Positions 51,751 to 61,343 are shown, counted from the first letter of the stretch. The stretch: 64,000 bases of DNA from JBGQBN01 sp041494805 (GCA_041494805.1 JBGQBN010000017.1:4638-68637); one strand, 5' to 3'. The notes: generated by a model not told the origin, from the letters alone. Translations and numbers: made by a program.

Positions 51751-54105
51751 ATGGCGCACAGACTGCTGCGCTTTCTCGGCGTGGCTTTGACGCTTTGTCT
51801 GACGGCTGTTGAGCCGGCGGCCGGCCAAAAAGCGGCTGGCGCGAATGCCGACATCTATGTAGCGCCCAATGGCAACGACAGTGGAAAGGGGAATCTGGAT
51901 GCGCCCTTTGCCACTCTGGAGCGCGCGCGTCGCGCCGTGGAGCCGCTCAAGAAGTCACGTCGTAACGCCCCGATTGTGGTCATGCTGCGCGGCGGCACTT
52001 ATTTTCTCGGAGGGGCTTTCAAACTCGGTGCCGAGGACTCGGGTTCCCCCAACGCGCCGGTTGTGTATGAGGCTTATCCTGGAGAGAAGCCGGTAATCAG
52101 TGGGGGGAGGCAGGTCGCCGGGTGGAAGGTCGCAGGCGGAAGATGGACAGCCAGCCTGGACTCCAGCTTCCGCTATTTCGAGCAGCTCTTCATCAACGAC
52201 CAGAGGCGCTACCGGCCCCGCACCACCAAGAACGGATATCTCTACAACGCTGGCCCGGTCGTGGTGGACTCGCCCTCGGAGAATTGCCGAAAGCCTGCCG
52301 AGGAAGGCGGGTACATGTGCTTCGACCGTTTCCGCTTCAATGATGGTGATTTGCAGGGAAACTACCAGAACATCACGGACGTGGAGATTGATAATTTCGA
52401 GAAATGGTGCATGTCCAAGCTGCGCATGCAGTCCGTCGATATGTCGGCGCACATCGCGTATCTGACTGGACCGACGACGCAGAACGTGGAAAACGCTGGA
52501 TTCCTGCGCGGCCATCGCTACCTGGTGGAAAACGTGAAGGAAGCTTTGAGCCAGCCGGGCGAGTGGTATCTGGACCGTGGAACTTCCCCGTGGCAGCTTA
52601 CTTACCTGGCCAAGCCGGGAGAGAACCCGGACAAAGATGTGGTCATCGTCCCGCAGGTGCTCCACCTCATCATCGCCGAGAACGTGAGCTATGTGACTTT
52701 CAAGGGGATCACGTTCGCGCACGATAACTGGGTGGTGCCGCCTGAGGGGAACCCTTCTCTGCAGAGCGAGCCCTGGGTGTCCGCGGCAATAAGTTTCGAA
52801 GGCTCCGATCACATCAAGTTCGATTCGTGCACCATCACTCACACCGGCGGTTGGGGCGTGGAATTCGAGGGGGCATCCCACGACAACACGGTGATGAACA
52901 GCGTGCTCTATGACCTGGGCACGGGCGGCGTCCGCATAGGTAGCTATCATCAGCCGGAAGATACGGAAGGCAACGTTCCACACGACAACCTGATCCAGAA
53001 CAATCTGATTACAGCCGGAGGGCGCATTCTGCCCGCAGGAATCGGTACCGGCGTCTGGATTGGCCACTCTCCCAGCAACACCGTCACTCATAACGAAATC
53101 TACGATTTCTACGGCGGAGGCATCGGAGTATGCGTCCCCACGCCTCGGGGATGCGATCTTCCACACGACAACACCATTTCATTCAATCTGATTTACCAGC
53201 AGGGACAGGGCGTTACCAGCGACTTCGGGGGCATTTACGTTGCGACATACCAGACTACCGGCAACAAGGTGCTGAACAATGTTGTCCACGATGTAACCCA
53301 CTATTCGCAGGATCCCGGGGGAGGGCACGGAATTTACCTCGACAACATCACCAGCAACGTGCTGGTCAAGAACAACCTGATCTATCGAACCTCACTGGGT
53401 GCCATCTTCAACAACAAGGGTGCCAATAATGTTTGGACGAACAACATTCTGGCGTTCGACCACGTGGCGATGATTCAGAAGGGCGGCGGAAAGGTTCTTG
53501 AGCAGCGCGGAATGCGCCAGCAGGGGGAAGGCAGGCGCGGAGGAAACAGGCGCCCTGGCCGCAACAATGGGCCTTTCGGCGGACGCCGCCGGCAACGGCC
53601 CGAGGGTGGTGGAGAGCAAAGGCAACGGGCGGAGGCAGATCCCGACAAGCCTGCCTTTTTCTTCACCCACAATATTATTTTGTTCGGCAGGGCCAAGATT
53701 CAGAAGACGCCAGCTCCCTGGCTCTGCACCCATCCGGATACCAACGAATCGGTAGCGTGTACCGAGAGGTTCCAGTTTGACCAGAACCTGTACTGGAATC
53801 CCAACCGGACGGCTGCGACGTTTGCCACTTCGGACCCGGAGAATCCGCGCCGGGCCGACGAACACTCTTTCCGGGACTGGCAGCAACTCGGCGAGGATGT
53901 GAACTCGATCATCGAAGATCCGCGCTTTGCCAACCCCAGGTATCCGGCTGACGATTTCACTTTGTTGCCCGGCTCACCAGTATCGAAGATTGGCTTTGTC
54001 CCGTTTGATCCCCGACAGGCTGGGCTCACTACTCCGCTTCCGAGGCCGCCTGCCCAGCCGCCGGCGTTCCCGTTACAACTGCTGAAGCCGGCAACCGATT
54101 TCTGA
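51751..54105 (+). CDS. Secreted right-handed parallel beta-helix protein
   Basis: A 784-residue exported protein. Signal peptide to about residue 28 (LTAVEPAAG), then IYVAPNGNDSGKGNLDAPFATLERA, the start seen in pectate-lyase-like and polysaccharide-modifying beta-helix proteins. Beta-helix rungs with N-x-V/I-x-x-N-x-I spacing run from about 320 to 575 (for example HDNLIQNNLITAGG, NVLVKNNLIYRT). An Arg/Gly/Gln-rich low-complexity insert occupies about 583-630, then helix rungs resume and a Pro-rich tail ends the protein. It may be a lyase or epimerase acting on the EPS, or simply bind it; no catalytic residues can be assigned with confidence. Confidence 0.82.
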   Translation: MAHRLLRFLGVALTLCLTAVEPAAGQKAAGANADIYVAPNGNDSGKGNLDAPFATLERARRAVEPLKKSRRNAPIVVMLRGGTYFLGGAFKLGAEDSGSPNAPVVYEAYPGEKPVISGGRQVAGWKVAGGRWTASLDSSFRYFEQLFINDQRRYRPRTTKNGYLYNAGPVVVDSPSENCRKPAEEGGYMCFDRFRFNDGDLQGNYQNITDVEIDNFEKWCMSKLRMQSVDMSAHIAYLTGPTTQNVENAGFLRGHRYLVENVKEALSQPGEWYLDRGTSPWQLTYLAKPGENPDKDVVIVPQVLHLIIAENVSYVTFKGITFAHDNWVVPPEGNPSLQSEPWVSAAISFEGSDHIKFDSCTITHTGGWGVEFEGASHDNTVMNSVLYDLGTGGVRIGSYHQPEDTEGNVPHDNLIQNNLITAGGRILPAGIGTGVWIGHSPSNTVTHNEIYDFYGGGIGVCVPTPRGCDLPHDNTISFNLIYQQGQGVTSDFGGIYVATYQTTGNKVLNNVVHDVTHYSQDPGGGHGIYLDNITSNVLVKNNLIYRTSLGAIFNNKGANNVWTNNILAFDHVAMIQKGGGKVLEQRGMRQQGEGRRGGNRRPGRNNGPFGGRRRQRPEGGGEQRQRAEADPDKPAFFFTHNIILFGRAKIQKTPAPWLCTHPDTNESVACTERFQFDQNLYWNPNRTAATFATSDPENPRRADEHSFRDWQQLGEDVNSIIEDPRFANPRYPADDFTLLPGSPVSKIGFVPFDPRQAGLTTPLPRPPAQPPAFPLQLLKPATDF

Positions 54106-54115
54106 GGCAAAGAGA

Positions 54116-54150
54116 AAACCCCAGGAATCCTGCGTAGATTCCTGGGGTTT
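54116..54150. terminator. Bidirectional hairpin terminator
   Basis: Perfect 14-bp arms AAACCCCAGGAATC and GATTCCTGGGGTTT with a 7-base loop, between the convergent beta-helix gene and the di-haem oxidoreductase gene. The built-in A/T ends give a short T run in either direction. Confidence 0.85.
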
Positions 54151-54167
54151 CGTGTTTCGGCAGATCT

Positions 54168-55439
54168 CTAGAGTGAACTGACGAAATCGATCAGGGCTTT
54201 CTGGTCGTCGGGCGAAAGCGCGGTGTAGTTGCCGATGACTGCGTTGGCCTCACTGCCAGTGCTACTGTGCTTTCGAATCGCATCATCCACAGTGAACGAA
54301 ATGCCACTGTGCAGCAATCCGATGTTGTTGGCGAGCTTTACTGACACCCCCCAAAGTGGAGCGGTGCGGAACATTCTTCCGGTGGCCGAGCCCATCGGAA
54401 TGTTGTCCTGCAGCTTGGTACCCATGTCGTGCAACAGCAGATCGGAATACAGGTTGACCGGCTGACTGGATAGGGCCTTGCTGAAGAAAAAGCTAGCTGG
54501 GTCCCACGTCTTCCGCACCTGAACATGCGGGCCGGTAGTGTAGCTGGGGAGGTGGCACAGCGCGCAGCCAACGGAATTGAACACGTCCTGCCCGTGTTGG
54601 AAATCCCCCTGGCCAGGCGCGCTCGGCGCCAGATAGAGCACGTACTGGGCTACGGCAAGCGTCTCCCTGCCATCATCCTCGGGGTTCGGGTTGAGGTCGC
54701 AATTTTGCGGGATCGGGTTCCCTTGCGGCAAGTCCTCGTCCGGGTTGATCGGATTGGTGATGCCAATGTCGTGCTGCAGCGCTCCGGCAACGAACTGCAA
54801 CAAGGTCGCAGCCTCCGCCTTGTGGCCGAACCTCCCCGCATGCAGCTCGGCATTCTCGTCGAGTACCCAATTGATTTTGCCGGCCGTCTGCGTGCCTAAC
54901 TCAGCCGTCTCCTGGGCCACGATGTCCTCTTCCGCAATGGAGTTGATCAATCCCAGCCCAAAAAGCGGAGGTGGTACGTGTCTCGCTCGGATGGTAGCGT
55001 CAGCCGGAACCACCTCTCCCGGAAGGACGCACGAGGGCTTGAACTTCGCCACCGTCTTACTCTGCAGGATGATTCCACCTTCCTCGGTCATGGGATTGAA
55101 GGAACCGTCGTTGTTGATCTTCCCGAAGAAAAGGGTCTTCAAGGTCGGCGAACTCCCGCCGTCAACGGGAACTCCGTGGCACAGGTTGCACCGCAGTTGG
55201 GTGGCAACCGGTCCGAAGCCCTGTCTTGCATCCCAGAGCTTGATGAAGACAATATCGCCGGTGTTGAACAACGTGGTCTCCAGCGGCGTCAGATTAGGGA
55301 GCGGGCCGCCGAGACCGTTTTGCGCCTTTACTACCGGGGGCGCGGATTGCTTCAACATCCAGAAACCAGTCGTCATCAGCACTACGGCGAGGAAGACGAC
55401 CGCAATCCGGCTGAATCGAACGCACTGTTGACTCTTCAT
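54168..55439 (-). CDS. Di-haem oxidoreductase (DHOR family)
   Basis: A 423-residue exported protein with an N-terminal hydrophobic signal/anchor (about 10-28) and two c-type haem sites, CNLCH (84-88) and CALCH (292-296). The long middle segment PPLFGLGLINSIAEEDI is typical of di-haem oxidoreductases (formerly thiol oxidoreductases). It is periplasmic and probably moves electrons in or out of the respiratory chain; the donor is not known. It stands alone, convergent with the beta-helix gene. Confidence 0.82.
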   Translation of the reverse strand: MKSQQCVRFSRIAVVFLAVVLMTTGFWMLKQSAPPVVKAQNGLGGPLPNLTPLETTLFNTGDIVFIKLWDARQGFGPVATQLRCNLCHGVPVDGGSSPTLKTLFFGKINNDGSFNPMTEEGGIILQSKTVAKFKPSCVLPGEVVPADATIRARHVPPPLFGLGLINSIAEEDIVAQETAELGTQTAGKINWVLDENAELHAGRFGHKAEAATLLQFVAGALQHDIGITNPINPDEDLPQGNPIPQNCDLNPNPEDDGRETLAVAQYVLYLAPSAPGQGDFQHGQDVFNSVGCALCHLPSYTTGPHVQVRKTWDPASFFFSKALSSQPVNLYSDLLLHDMGTKLQDNIPMGSATGRMFRTAPLWGVSVKLANNIGLLHSGISFTVDDAIRKHSSTGSEANAVIGNYTALSPDDQKALIDFVSSL

Positions 55440-56060
55440 GGGGTTCTCACTTCTCCTACGAAATACTCGAACAAATGCTTTGACGGAACCCGGATTCCAG
55501 AAAACCCGATTATAGTTAGACTACGCCGGTGAGGTAGTAGTGCAATTTCGAGACCAGAAGGCACGGTGTACGAAAACTGCTAACCCAGTTGGACATCCAG
55601 AAGTTCCGGTGGAAAACTGGATCGAAGTAGATCGAGTCAGGGGAAACATTTTTGCTCTTTTACTTACCCTGTTTGTCACTTTGTTGTACAGGCTCGCCGA
55701 GTCTGCCTGCTGGCAACTCGGACTGGTCGCCATCCGCCGGTGGATGCTAGCACTAATCAGCCCGCATGCCAAGCCAGATGCGACGGCGGACTCAGCCCGG
55801 CTCTGAAACGGCATCACCGTAGTGAGATTAGGTTTAGCGGCGGTTCGCCTCTGCTCGCGTTGTCTGTGACCTGTGTGTGCAAACTTGTGCACTCACGAGA
55901 GATGTCACATCGAGGCCGAACCGTCGACTATTCCATGAGCGTTCCCGGATGGCCTCGCGTTGGAACTCCAATTGCCACAAACAGGTACCGCCAGTGTGCC
56001 CCTCCCCTGAGGACCAATGGCCGCTGCTATCCAAAGACAAAGGTATTGAGAGGAAAGTCT
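55440..56060. other. Intergenic region, about 620 bp
   Basis: This separates the - strand di-haem gene from the + strand lipoprotein gene. Short open frames cross it on both strands but none has a good ribosome site, a recognisable product or coding-like composition. I see no RNA gene; promoters for both flanking genes must lie here. Confidence 0.4.
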
Positions 56061-58043
56061 GTGCGATCCAAACTTCTGGGGTATTGCCTGATACTTGCGC
56101 TTTCGGCCTGGTTCGTAGGTTGCGTGTCCGTGGGCATCGGTAGTGGTGGAGGGCGGCAGCTCACCCAGATCTCCGTGACCCCCTCGGGAGCGGGTATTCC
56201 GGTTGGAACCACGCAGCAATTCACGGCTACCGGCACATACAGCGATGGCAGCCAGAGGAACATCAATCCGAATGTGACCTGGAGCTCGTCTCCCGCCGGC
56301 CTGGTCACGATTGACACTTCGGGTCTGGCTACAGCGGTGGCGGCTGGACAAGTGACGGTGACAGCAACTTCCGGCTCGATCAGCAATGCAGCCCCGCTCA
56401 CGGTAAATCCTCCGGCATTGCTGTCGGTTTCAGTGGCTCCGCTGGGCCCCGCCATCGAAGTAGGAAGTGCAATTCGGCTGAGTGCGACTGGTCATTACAC
56501 CGACGGTAGCACCCAGGACCTGACGGGGAGCGTGGCTTGGACGACTTCAGTGGGCAGCGTCGCAAGTGTTGCGAACGGACTGGTGACCGGAATCGTGGCT
56601 GGGCAGACCACCATTACTGCCACCTCCAATTCCTTCGCGGATTCGACCGCGGTGAACGTCGTTCCCCCGCCAGCGACCCAACCCGGGCTGGATGGCAATT
56701 ACGTTTTCAGCTTCACAGGAGTGGATACGCGGGGGGCGCAATTCTACGCCGGTATTTTCCACGCCACTCCACCAGACGCCTCTGGCAACGGAACCATTGA
56801 CAGCGGCCAGGAAGACGCCAACACCAGCGCCGGTGTGACCAACTCAGCCCTTACCGGGACGTACACGGTTTATCCCGACGGGCGCGGCACGCTGGTGCTC
56901 ACCCCCGCCGGGGGAACCAGCACCACCTTGCGGTTCATTCTGGCTGCGAGCGGAGCCACCGGCCTGGCCATCGAGTTCGATGGCTTGGGAACAGCGGCGG
57001 GATCATTTGAACTGCAGGACGCTGGGCCCTTTGGTGACATCGCCCTGACTGGCGATTACGTGTTCCGTTTCAATGGCATGGACATCGCTTCTACTCCAAT
57101 GGGTGAGGTGGGAGTCTTCACTGCGGATGGGCTGGGGAACATCAGCGGCGGAGCTGAGGATGAGAACGATTTCGGAGTACTAAGCTCTCCAGCTCTGACC
57201 GCCAGCCTTTACGACATCGGCGCTAACGGCCGGGGTACGCTGGCGCTGACGACGGCGGGCGGCACATCTAACTTCGTGGTCTACGCAGTCTCCGCCACCA
57301 AGCTCAGGCTCATGCAAACCGACGCCGCTTCCACGGTACTCTCCGGCGTGGCCGAGCAGCAGGCCAATAACAACTTCACCAATACTGCGTTGATGGGTGG
57401 TTATGCCTACCGGCTGGATCGCGCGCCCTCGGCGAATCAAGGCACCTTTGATGTTATCGGCCGGGCCTTCTTCGACGGTAACCAGCCCACGGGGAATGTC
57501 GTTGCGGGCACGCAGCTAGAGGTTGACGGCACGACCCAAAACACCATCACAGGCGGAACCTACAACATCGCTGCCAACGGCCGAGGAGTAATTGCGGCGA
57601 CCACAGATGCGGGGGAACGCGACTATACGATCTACATGATCTCACCCAGCCGCGCATACCTGCTCGAGAACTTCACGACCTGGGGAGGCACCGGCAGCGC
57701 CGACGTACAGAATGTCACCCTGGACAACAGCACGCTCTCCGGCAGCTACGCCCTCAGCGGCGCTTCCATCGGACAAAATGACACCGCACTCAGCCTGTGG
57801 CTGAATGCGGACGGCGGCGGCAATATCGCCGGCGTAGCCGATGTAATCTCAGGCGGTATTCCGTCGAGCGTCGTAGTTGGCAATACGACGTACAACGTAA
57901 CCCCGAACGGGCGGACATTCGTCACTTTGCCGAGTCCAAGTCCGATAGTCGTTCAAAGCTTTACCTTTTATGTTGTCTCCCCCACGGAAGCACAGATTCT
58001 GGGGTCACAACCCGCTCTGGATGGTGTTCTGCTTCTGCAATAG
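56061..58043 (+). CDS. Lipoprotein with Ig-like (BIG2) domains and acidobacterial repeats
   Basis: A 660-residue surface lipoprotein. GTG start with AGAGGA upstream; the lipobox ends FVGC (Cys 21). Two bacterial Ig-like group 2 domains follow (about 35-205: ISVTPSGAGIPVGTTQQF... and VSVAPLGPAIEVGSAIRLSAT...), then four or so copies of an approximately 110-residue repeat (GNYVFSFTGVD..., GDYVFRFNGMD..., GGYAYRLDRAP..., GSYALSGASIG...), each with G-x-G-x-I-x-G and N-G-R-G-x-L/V motifs. Such proteins are common in Acidobacteriota and have no known activity. An upstream ATG-started frame to 55740 exists but lacks the signal. Confidence 0.8.
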   Translation: MRSKLLGYCLILALSAWFVGCVSVGIGSGGGRQLTQISVTPSGAGIPVGTTQQFTATGTYSDGSQRNINPNVTWSSSPAGLVTIDTSGLATAVAAGQVTVTATSGSISNAAPLTVNPPALLSVSVAPLGPAIEVGSAIRLSATGHYTDGSTQDLTGSVAWTTSVGSVASVANGLVTGIVAGQTTITATSNSFADSTAVNVVPPPATQPGLDGNYVFSFTGVDTRGAQFYAGIFHATPPDASGNGTIDSGQEDANTSAGVTNSALTGTYTVYPDGRGTLVLTPAGGTSTTLRFILAASGATGLAIEFDGLGTAAGSFELQDAGPFGDIALTGDYVFRFNGMDIASTPMGEVGVFTADGLGNISGGAEDENDFGVLSSPALTASLYDIGANGRGTLALTTAGGTSNFVVYAVSATKLRLMQTDAASTVLSGVAEQQANNNFTNTALMGGYAYRLDRAPSANQGTFDVIGRAFFDGNQPTGNVVAGTQLEVDGTTQNTITGGTYNIAANGRGVIAATTDAGERDYTIYMISPSRAYLLENFTTWGGTGSADVQNVTLDNSTLSGSYALSGASIGQNDTALSLWLNADGGGNIAGVADVISGGIPSSVVVGNTTYNVTPNGRTFVTLPSPSPIVVQSFTFYVVSPTEAQILGSQPALDGVLLLQ

Positions 58044-58185
58044 AAAACACTGGCGGATGGATACTCAGCGCCTGAGAAGTTGAAGAAAGGCACAGCGCTA
58101 CCGACCCAGCGTCAAGAAGATACCAACAGACGCTACGGTAGCGCCGCCTACAGTGAGTCCAAACTAAGAAAAGTCTAGGTGAGGA

Positions 58186-58207
58186 AATGCACTAGTTCTA
58201 GTGCATT
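58186..58207. repeat. 22-bp palindrome between convergent genes
   Basis: AATGCACTAG and CTAGTGCATT, perfect 10-bp arms around TT. It lies between the lipoprotein stop and the decarboxylase stop. No T run follows on either strand beyond TT, so a classical terminator is unlikely; a protein-binding or recombination site is possible. Confidence 0.5.
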
Positions 58208-58231
58208 GTCCGATACCAGGAACAAAGCTGG

Positions 58232-59674
58232 TTACCCCGCCTTGGCTGGCAGGGCCAGCTTCTTAGCGGCGCCGCTTAATGCGGCTTCCAGTCCTTGCAG
58301 GTGGCGCTCTTCGGTCAGGTAGCTGATCAGCATCATCCGTATCACGCTGCGGCCATTTACCAGCGTATCCGAAATCCAGCGCTGGCCGTCGCGGGTGACT
58401 TCCTCCACGATTTGGGCATGAGCGTTGGCCAGCTGCTCCGGGCTCAGGCCCGGCGCCTTCAGCCGGAACACGATGATGGGCAGCGTGTGCGGTGCGGCTA
58501 GTTCAAAGTCCTCCGAAGCTTGTACCCACTCGACAAAACTGCGTGCCAGCTTCATGTGGCTGTCAATCAGTACTTCATAGGCTTTGCGGCCGTGCACCCG
58601 CAGGGTGAGCCAGAGCTTGAGGGAGTTCATGCGCCGCGTCCATTGCGTGCTGATGCGGGAGTTGTCCGGCAAGGTGGCTCCCGCTGCTTTCGGCATGTAC
58701 GGCGCGGCAACCGAGAAGGCGCGGGCCAAGGTCTCGGGATGGCAGGTAAGAATCACGCCCGCGGCAAAGGGCACCGCCAGCCACTTATGCGGATCAATGG
58801 TGAGCGAATCGGCTCGCTCGATGCCGCGCAGCAGATCGCGGTGGCTGTCGGAGAAGATCGCCGATGCTCCGTATGCCCCGTCCACATGCAGCCAGAGTTG
58901 GTGCCGCCGGCAGATGTCTGAGATTGCGACCAGATCGTCCACCGTGCCCGAGTTCGTGGTTCCGGCTGTAGCCACCACACAGAAAGGCTTCTTGCCTGCT
59001 GCTTGATCTTCGACAATGGCCTGTTCGAGCTTCCCAGGGTCAAGTTGCAGACTGTCGTTTACCGCGATACGCCGCAGCGCTTTGCGTCCGATTCCCAGTA
59101 GGCCGGCAGACTTGTCGAGCGAATGATGCGATTCGGTCGAGGCATAGACAACCGGCGAGCCACCGATCGAAGATACGCCCTCTTCAATCGCGTCGGGGAA
59201 CTTGGCCGCCAAGGCCAAGGCCAGACCGCTGAAGTTGGCTTCGTTGCCGCCGCTGGTGAAGGTTCCATTGAACTCACCCGGCCAGCCGACACGCTCGCCG
59301 ATCCAGCGAATGGTTTCGAGTTCAATCTTCGACGCCAACTGAGAGCGTGCCAGCGTGGCCAGCTGCGGGTTCAACGCCGCCACCAGAGCTTCGGCCAGCA
59401 CTCCCATGTAGGTGGGTGTGGGGTTCATCAGCCCGAAATAGTTGGCGCTAGGGACATGAAAACCTTTATCCACCATCTCACGGCAGACCTCGTCGAAGAC
59501 CTTGGCGGCGTCTTCGCCTAACTCTGGGAGCGGATCGTGCAACGGACCATAGGTACGCCGCTCAACGGGTAGTTGCACTGGCCGGTCGGGCAGGGAAGAG
59601 AAGAAAGCGTCGATCTGGTCAATGAGGCGATAGCCGAGACGGCGTCGAGTGGCGGAGTCGAAGTCGAAGCCCAT
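58232..59674 (-). CDS. PLP-dependent group II decarboxylase (aromatic-L-amino-acid decarboxylase-like)
   Basis: A 480-residue enzyme. The PLP Lys is K297 in TIDPHKWLAVPF, the aspartate that holds the pyridine nitrogen is in LHVDGAYG (D265) and the phosphate-binding segment is FTSGGNEANFSG; HHSLDKSA is the usual substrate-side histidine region. The length and motifs match tyrosine/DOPA/tryptophan decarboxylases of bacteria. Substrate not determinable by eye; an aromatic or small amino acid is likely. It is monocistronic between two spacers. Confidence 0.85.
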   Translation of the reverse strand: MGFDFDSATRRRLGYRLIDQIDAFFSSLPDRPVQLPVERRTYGPLHDPLPELGEDAAKVFDEVCREMVDKGFHVPSANYFGLMNPTPTYMGVLAEALVAALNPQLATLARSQLASKIELETIRWIGERVGWPGEFNGTFTSGGNEANFSGLALALAAKFPDAIEEGVSSIGGSPVVYASTESHHSLDKSAGLLGIGRKALRRIAVNDSLQLDPGKLEQAIVEDQAAGKKPFCVVATAGTTNSGTVDDLVAISDICRRHQLWLHVDGAYGASAIFSDSHRDLLRGIERADSLTIDPHKWLAVPFAAGVILTCHPETLARAFSVAAPYMPKAAGATLPDNSRISTQWTRRMNSLKLWLTLRVHGRKAYEVLIDSHMKLARSFVEWVQASEDFELAAPHTLPIIVFRLKAPGLSPEQLANAHAQIVEEVTRDGQRWISDTLVNGRSVIRMMLISYLTEERHLQGLEAALSGAAKKLALPAKAG

Positions 59675-59745
59675 GAGTATTCGATTAGAGTTCCCAGAAA
59701 AGGAAGCGAGCGATCTATCCGGAAATTGCGGTCAAATCAAAACTA

Positions 59746-59827
59746 GCCACAGAGGACACAGGGGAAACGGAGAAAACAATCAGGGCTTAGCTTTCCTCTG
59801 TGTCCTTAGTGTCCTCTGTGGTTGAAG
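59746..59827. repeat. Inverted pair of CCACAGAGGACACAG repeats overlapping the lysS end
   Basis: One copy reads GCCACAGAGGACACAGGGG (59746 on); the other, in opposite orientation, reads CCTCTGTGTCCTTAGTGTCC to 59827. Together they form a long imperfect inverted repeat that could act as the lysS terminator. The inner copy lies inside the coding sequence and supplies the last eleven or so codons of lysS. Same family as 51567-51595. Confidence 0.75.
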
Positions 59828-61343
59828 CTTTTTCCGGCCGCAGCAGCGGGAACAGGATCACATCGCGGATAGTGTGCGAGTCGGTGAGCAGCATCGCTAG
59901 GCGGTCCACGCCTACGCCGACTCCCCCAGCAGGTGGCATGCTATAGGAAAGGGCACGGATGTAGTCCTCGTCCATCCGGTGGGCTTCCTGGTCGCCGCGC
60001 TCGCGCTCTTTCAGTTGCTGTTCGAAGCGTCGGCGCTGGTCTTCAGGATCGTTGAGTTCGCTGAAGCCGTTGGCGATTTCCATCTGCCCGGCGAAGATTT
60101 CCCAGCGTTCGGTCCAATCAGGCTCGTCTGCTTTTTGCTTGGAGAGTGGTGAGACCGCGGTAGGGAACTCGTAGATGATGGTCGGCTGCACCAGATGCTC
60201 CTCAGCCGCAGCATCAAACAGGTTTGCGATGGTTTTTCCTGTCGGCTCGCTGGGATCGTAGGCGACGTGAGCGTGCGCTGTGTTAAAGCGCTGCACCAGT
60301 ACTTTGACCGAGTCATGGGAAACGAAATCGGACATTTGTGGCTTGGCGCCGGCCGCTTCGGGCCAATAGTGGAGGATGGCTTCACGCATGGTCATGCGCT
60401 GCCAGTTCGCGCCGGTCCAATCGATTTCGTGTTCTCCCCACTTGGTTTTCGTCCCGCCAGTAACGTCTTTCGCAGCTTGCTCGATCAGCTGCTGGGTCAG
60501 GTCCATGACCCCGCGGAAATCGGTATAGGCCTGGTAGAACTCAAGCATGGTGAACTCGGGATTCCAGCGCCAGCCCAGTCCTTCATTGCGGAAATTGCGA
60601 TTAATCTCATATACGCGATCCAGGCCGCCGACGGTGAGCCGCTTCAGGTAGAGCTCGGGAGCGATGCGCAGAAACAAATCCATGTCGAGCGTGTTGTGAT
60701 GGGTGACAAACGGCCTCGCCACGGCACCGCCCGCGATGGGTTGCATCATCGGGGTTTCGACTTCGATGAAACCCTGCGCATCGAGCGAGCGCCGCAGCGA
60801 TTGCACCAGCTTGGTGCGCTTGAGAAAGACTTCGCGGACCTCGGGATTCATGACCAGGTCCAGGTAGCGCTGGCGATAGCGCAACTCCACGTCGGTGAGG
60901 CCGTGCCACTTCTCCGGCAGGGGCAGCAGGTCCTTCGAGAGAAATGTGATTTCCTCGACGTGGACTGTGAGCTCACCGGTGCGGGTGCGGAATAGATATC
61001 CGCTGGCGCCGATGTGGTCGCCCAGGTCGAGCAGTTTGTAGAGTTCGAATCCCTTGTCGCCGACCGCGTCTTTCTTCACGTAGATCTGCAGCCGGTGCCC
61101 CTCCTGCTGCAAATGGGCGAAACCGGCCTTGCCCATCAACCGGATGGCCATGATGCGTCCGGCGACCCGCAGGTTGGCCCGCGGATTCTCCAGTTGTTCG
61201 GCGGTCTTCTGCGAATAGTCCGCCAGGACCTGGGGAACAGTGTGGCTGAACTCGTACTTGCGGGGATAAGCCTGCTGCCCAAGAGCCTCAATCTGTTTGA
61301 GCTTCTCGCGCCGCAGTTCGTAGACCTTTTCGTCGAATGCCAA
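59787..61343 (-). CDS. lysS: Lysyl-tRNA synthetase, class II
   Basis: A 518-residue class II synthetase. N-terminal OB-fold anticodon-binding domain (about 55-150), class II motif 1 (FIEVETPMMQPIAGGAVARPF), motif 2 (FRNEGLGWRWNPEFTMLEFY, 251-270 region) and motif 3 (GVGVGVDRLAML). In motif 2 the loop normally reads N-E-G-x-x-x-x-H-N-P-E-F-T; here the His that contacts ATP is Trp260 and the preceding residues are G-W-R. The C-terminus runs past the usual end into TTEDTKDTEES, encoded by a dispersed repeat. It charges tRNA-Lys (2231-2306). The start ATG gives a normal N-terminus. Confidence 0.92.
   Translation of the reverse strand: MAFDEKVYELRREKLKQIEALGQQAYPRKYEFSHTVPQVLADYSQKTAEQLENPRANLRVAGRIMAIRLMGKAGFAHLQQEGHRLQIYVKKDAVGDKGFELYKLLDLGDHIGASGYLFRTRTGELTVHVEEITFLSKDLLPLPEKWHGLTDVELRYRQRYLDLVMNPEVREVFLKRTKLVQSLRRSLDAQGFIEVETPMMQPIAGGAVARPFVTHHNTLDMDLFLRIAPELYLKRLTVGGLDRVYEINRNFRNEGLGWRWNPEFTMLEFYQAYTDFRGVMDLTQQLIEQAAKDVTGGTKTKWGEHEIDWTGANWQRMTMREAILHYWPEAAGAKPQMSDFVSHDSVKVLVQRFNTAHAHVAYDPSEPTGKTIANLFDAAAEEHLVQPTIIYEFPTAVSPLSKQKADEPDWTERWEIFAGQMEIANGFSELNDPEDQRRRFEQQLKERERGDQEAHRMDEDYIRALSYSMPPAGGVGVGVDRLAMLLTDSHTIRDVILFPLLRPEKASTTEDTKDTEES

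Noticed and set aside
55521..55892. Short frames on both strands in the gap before the Ig-like lipoprotein
   Set aside because: No ribosome site, no recognisable domain and no hydrophobic or motif pattern consistent with a real protein.
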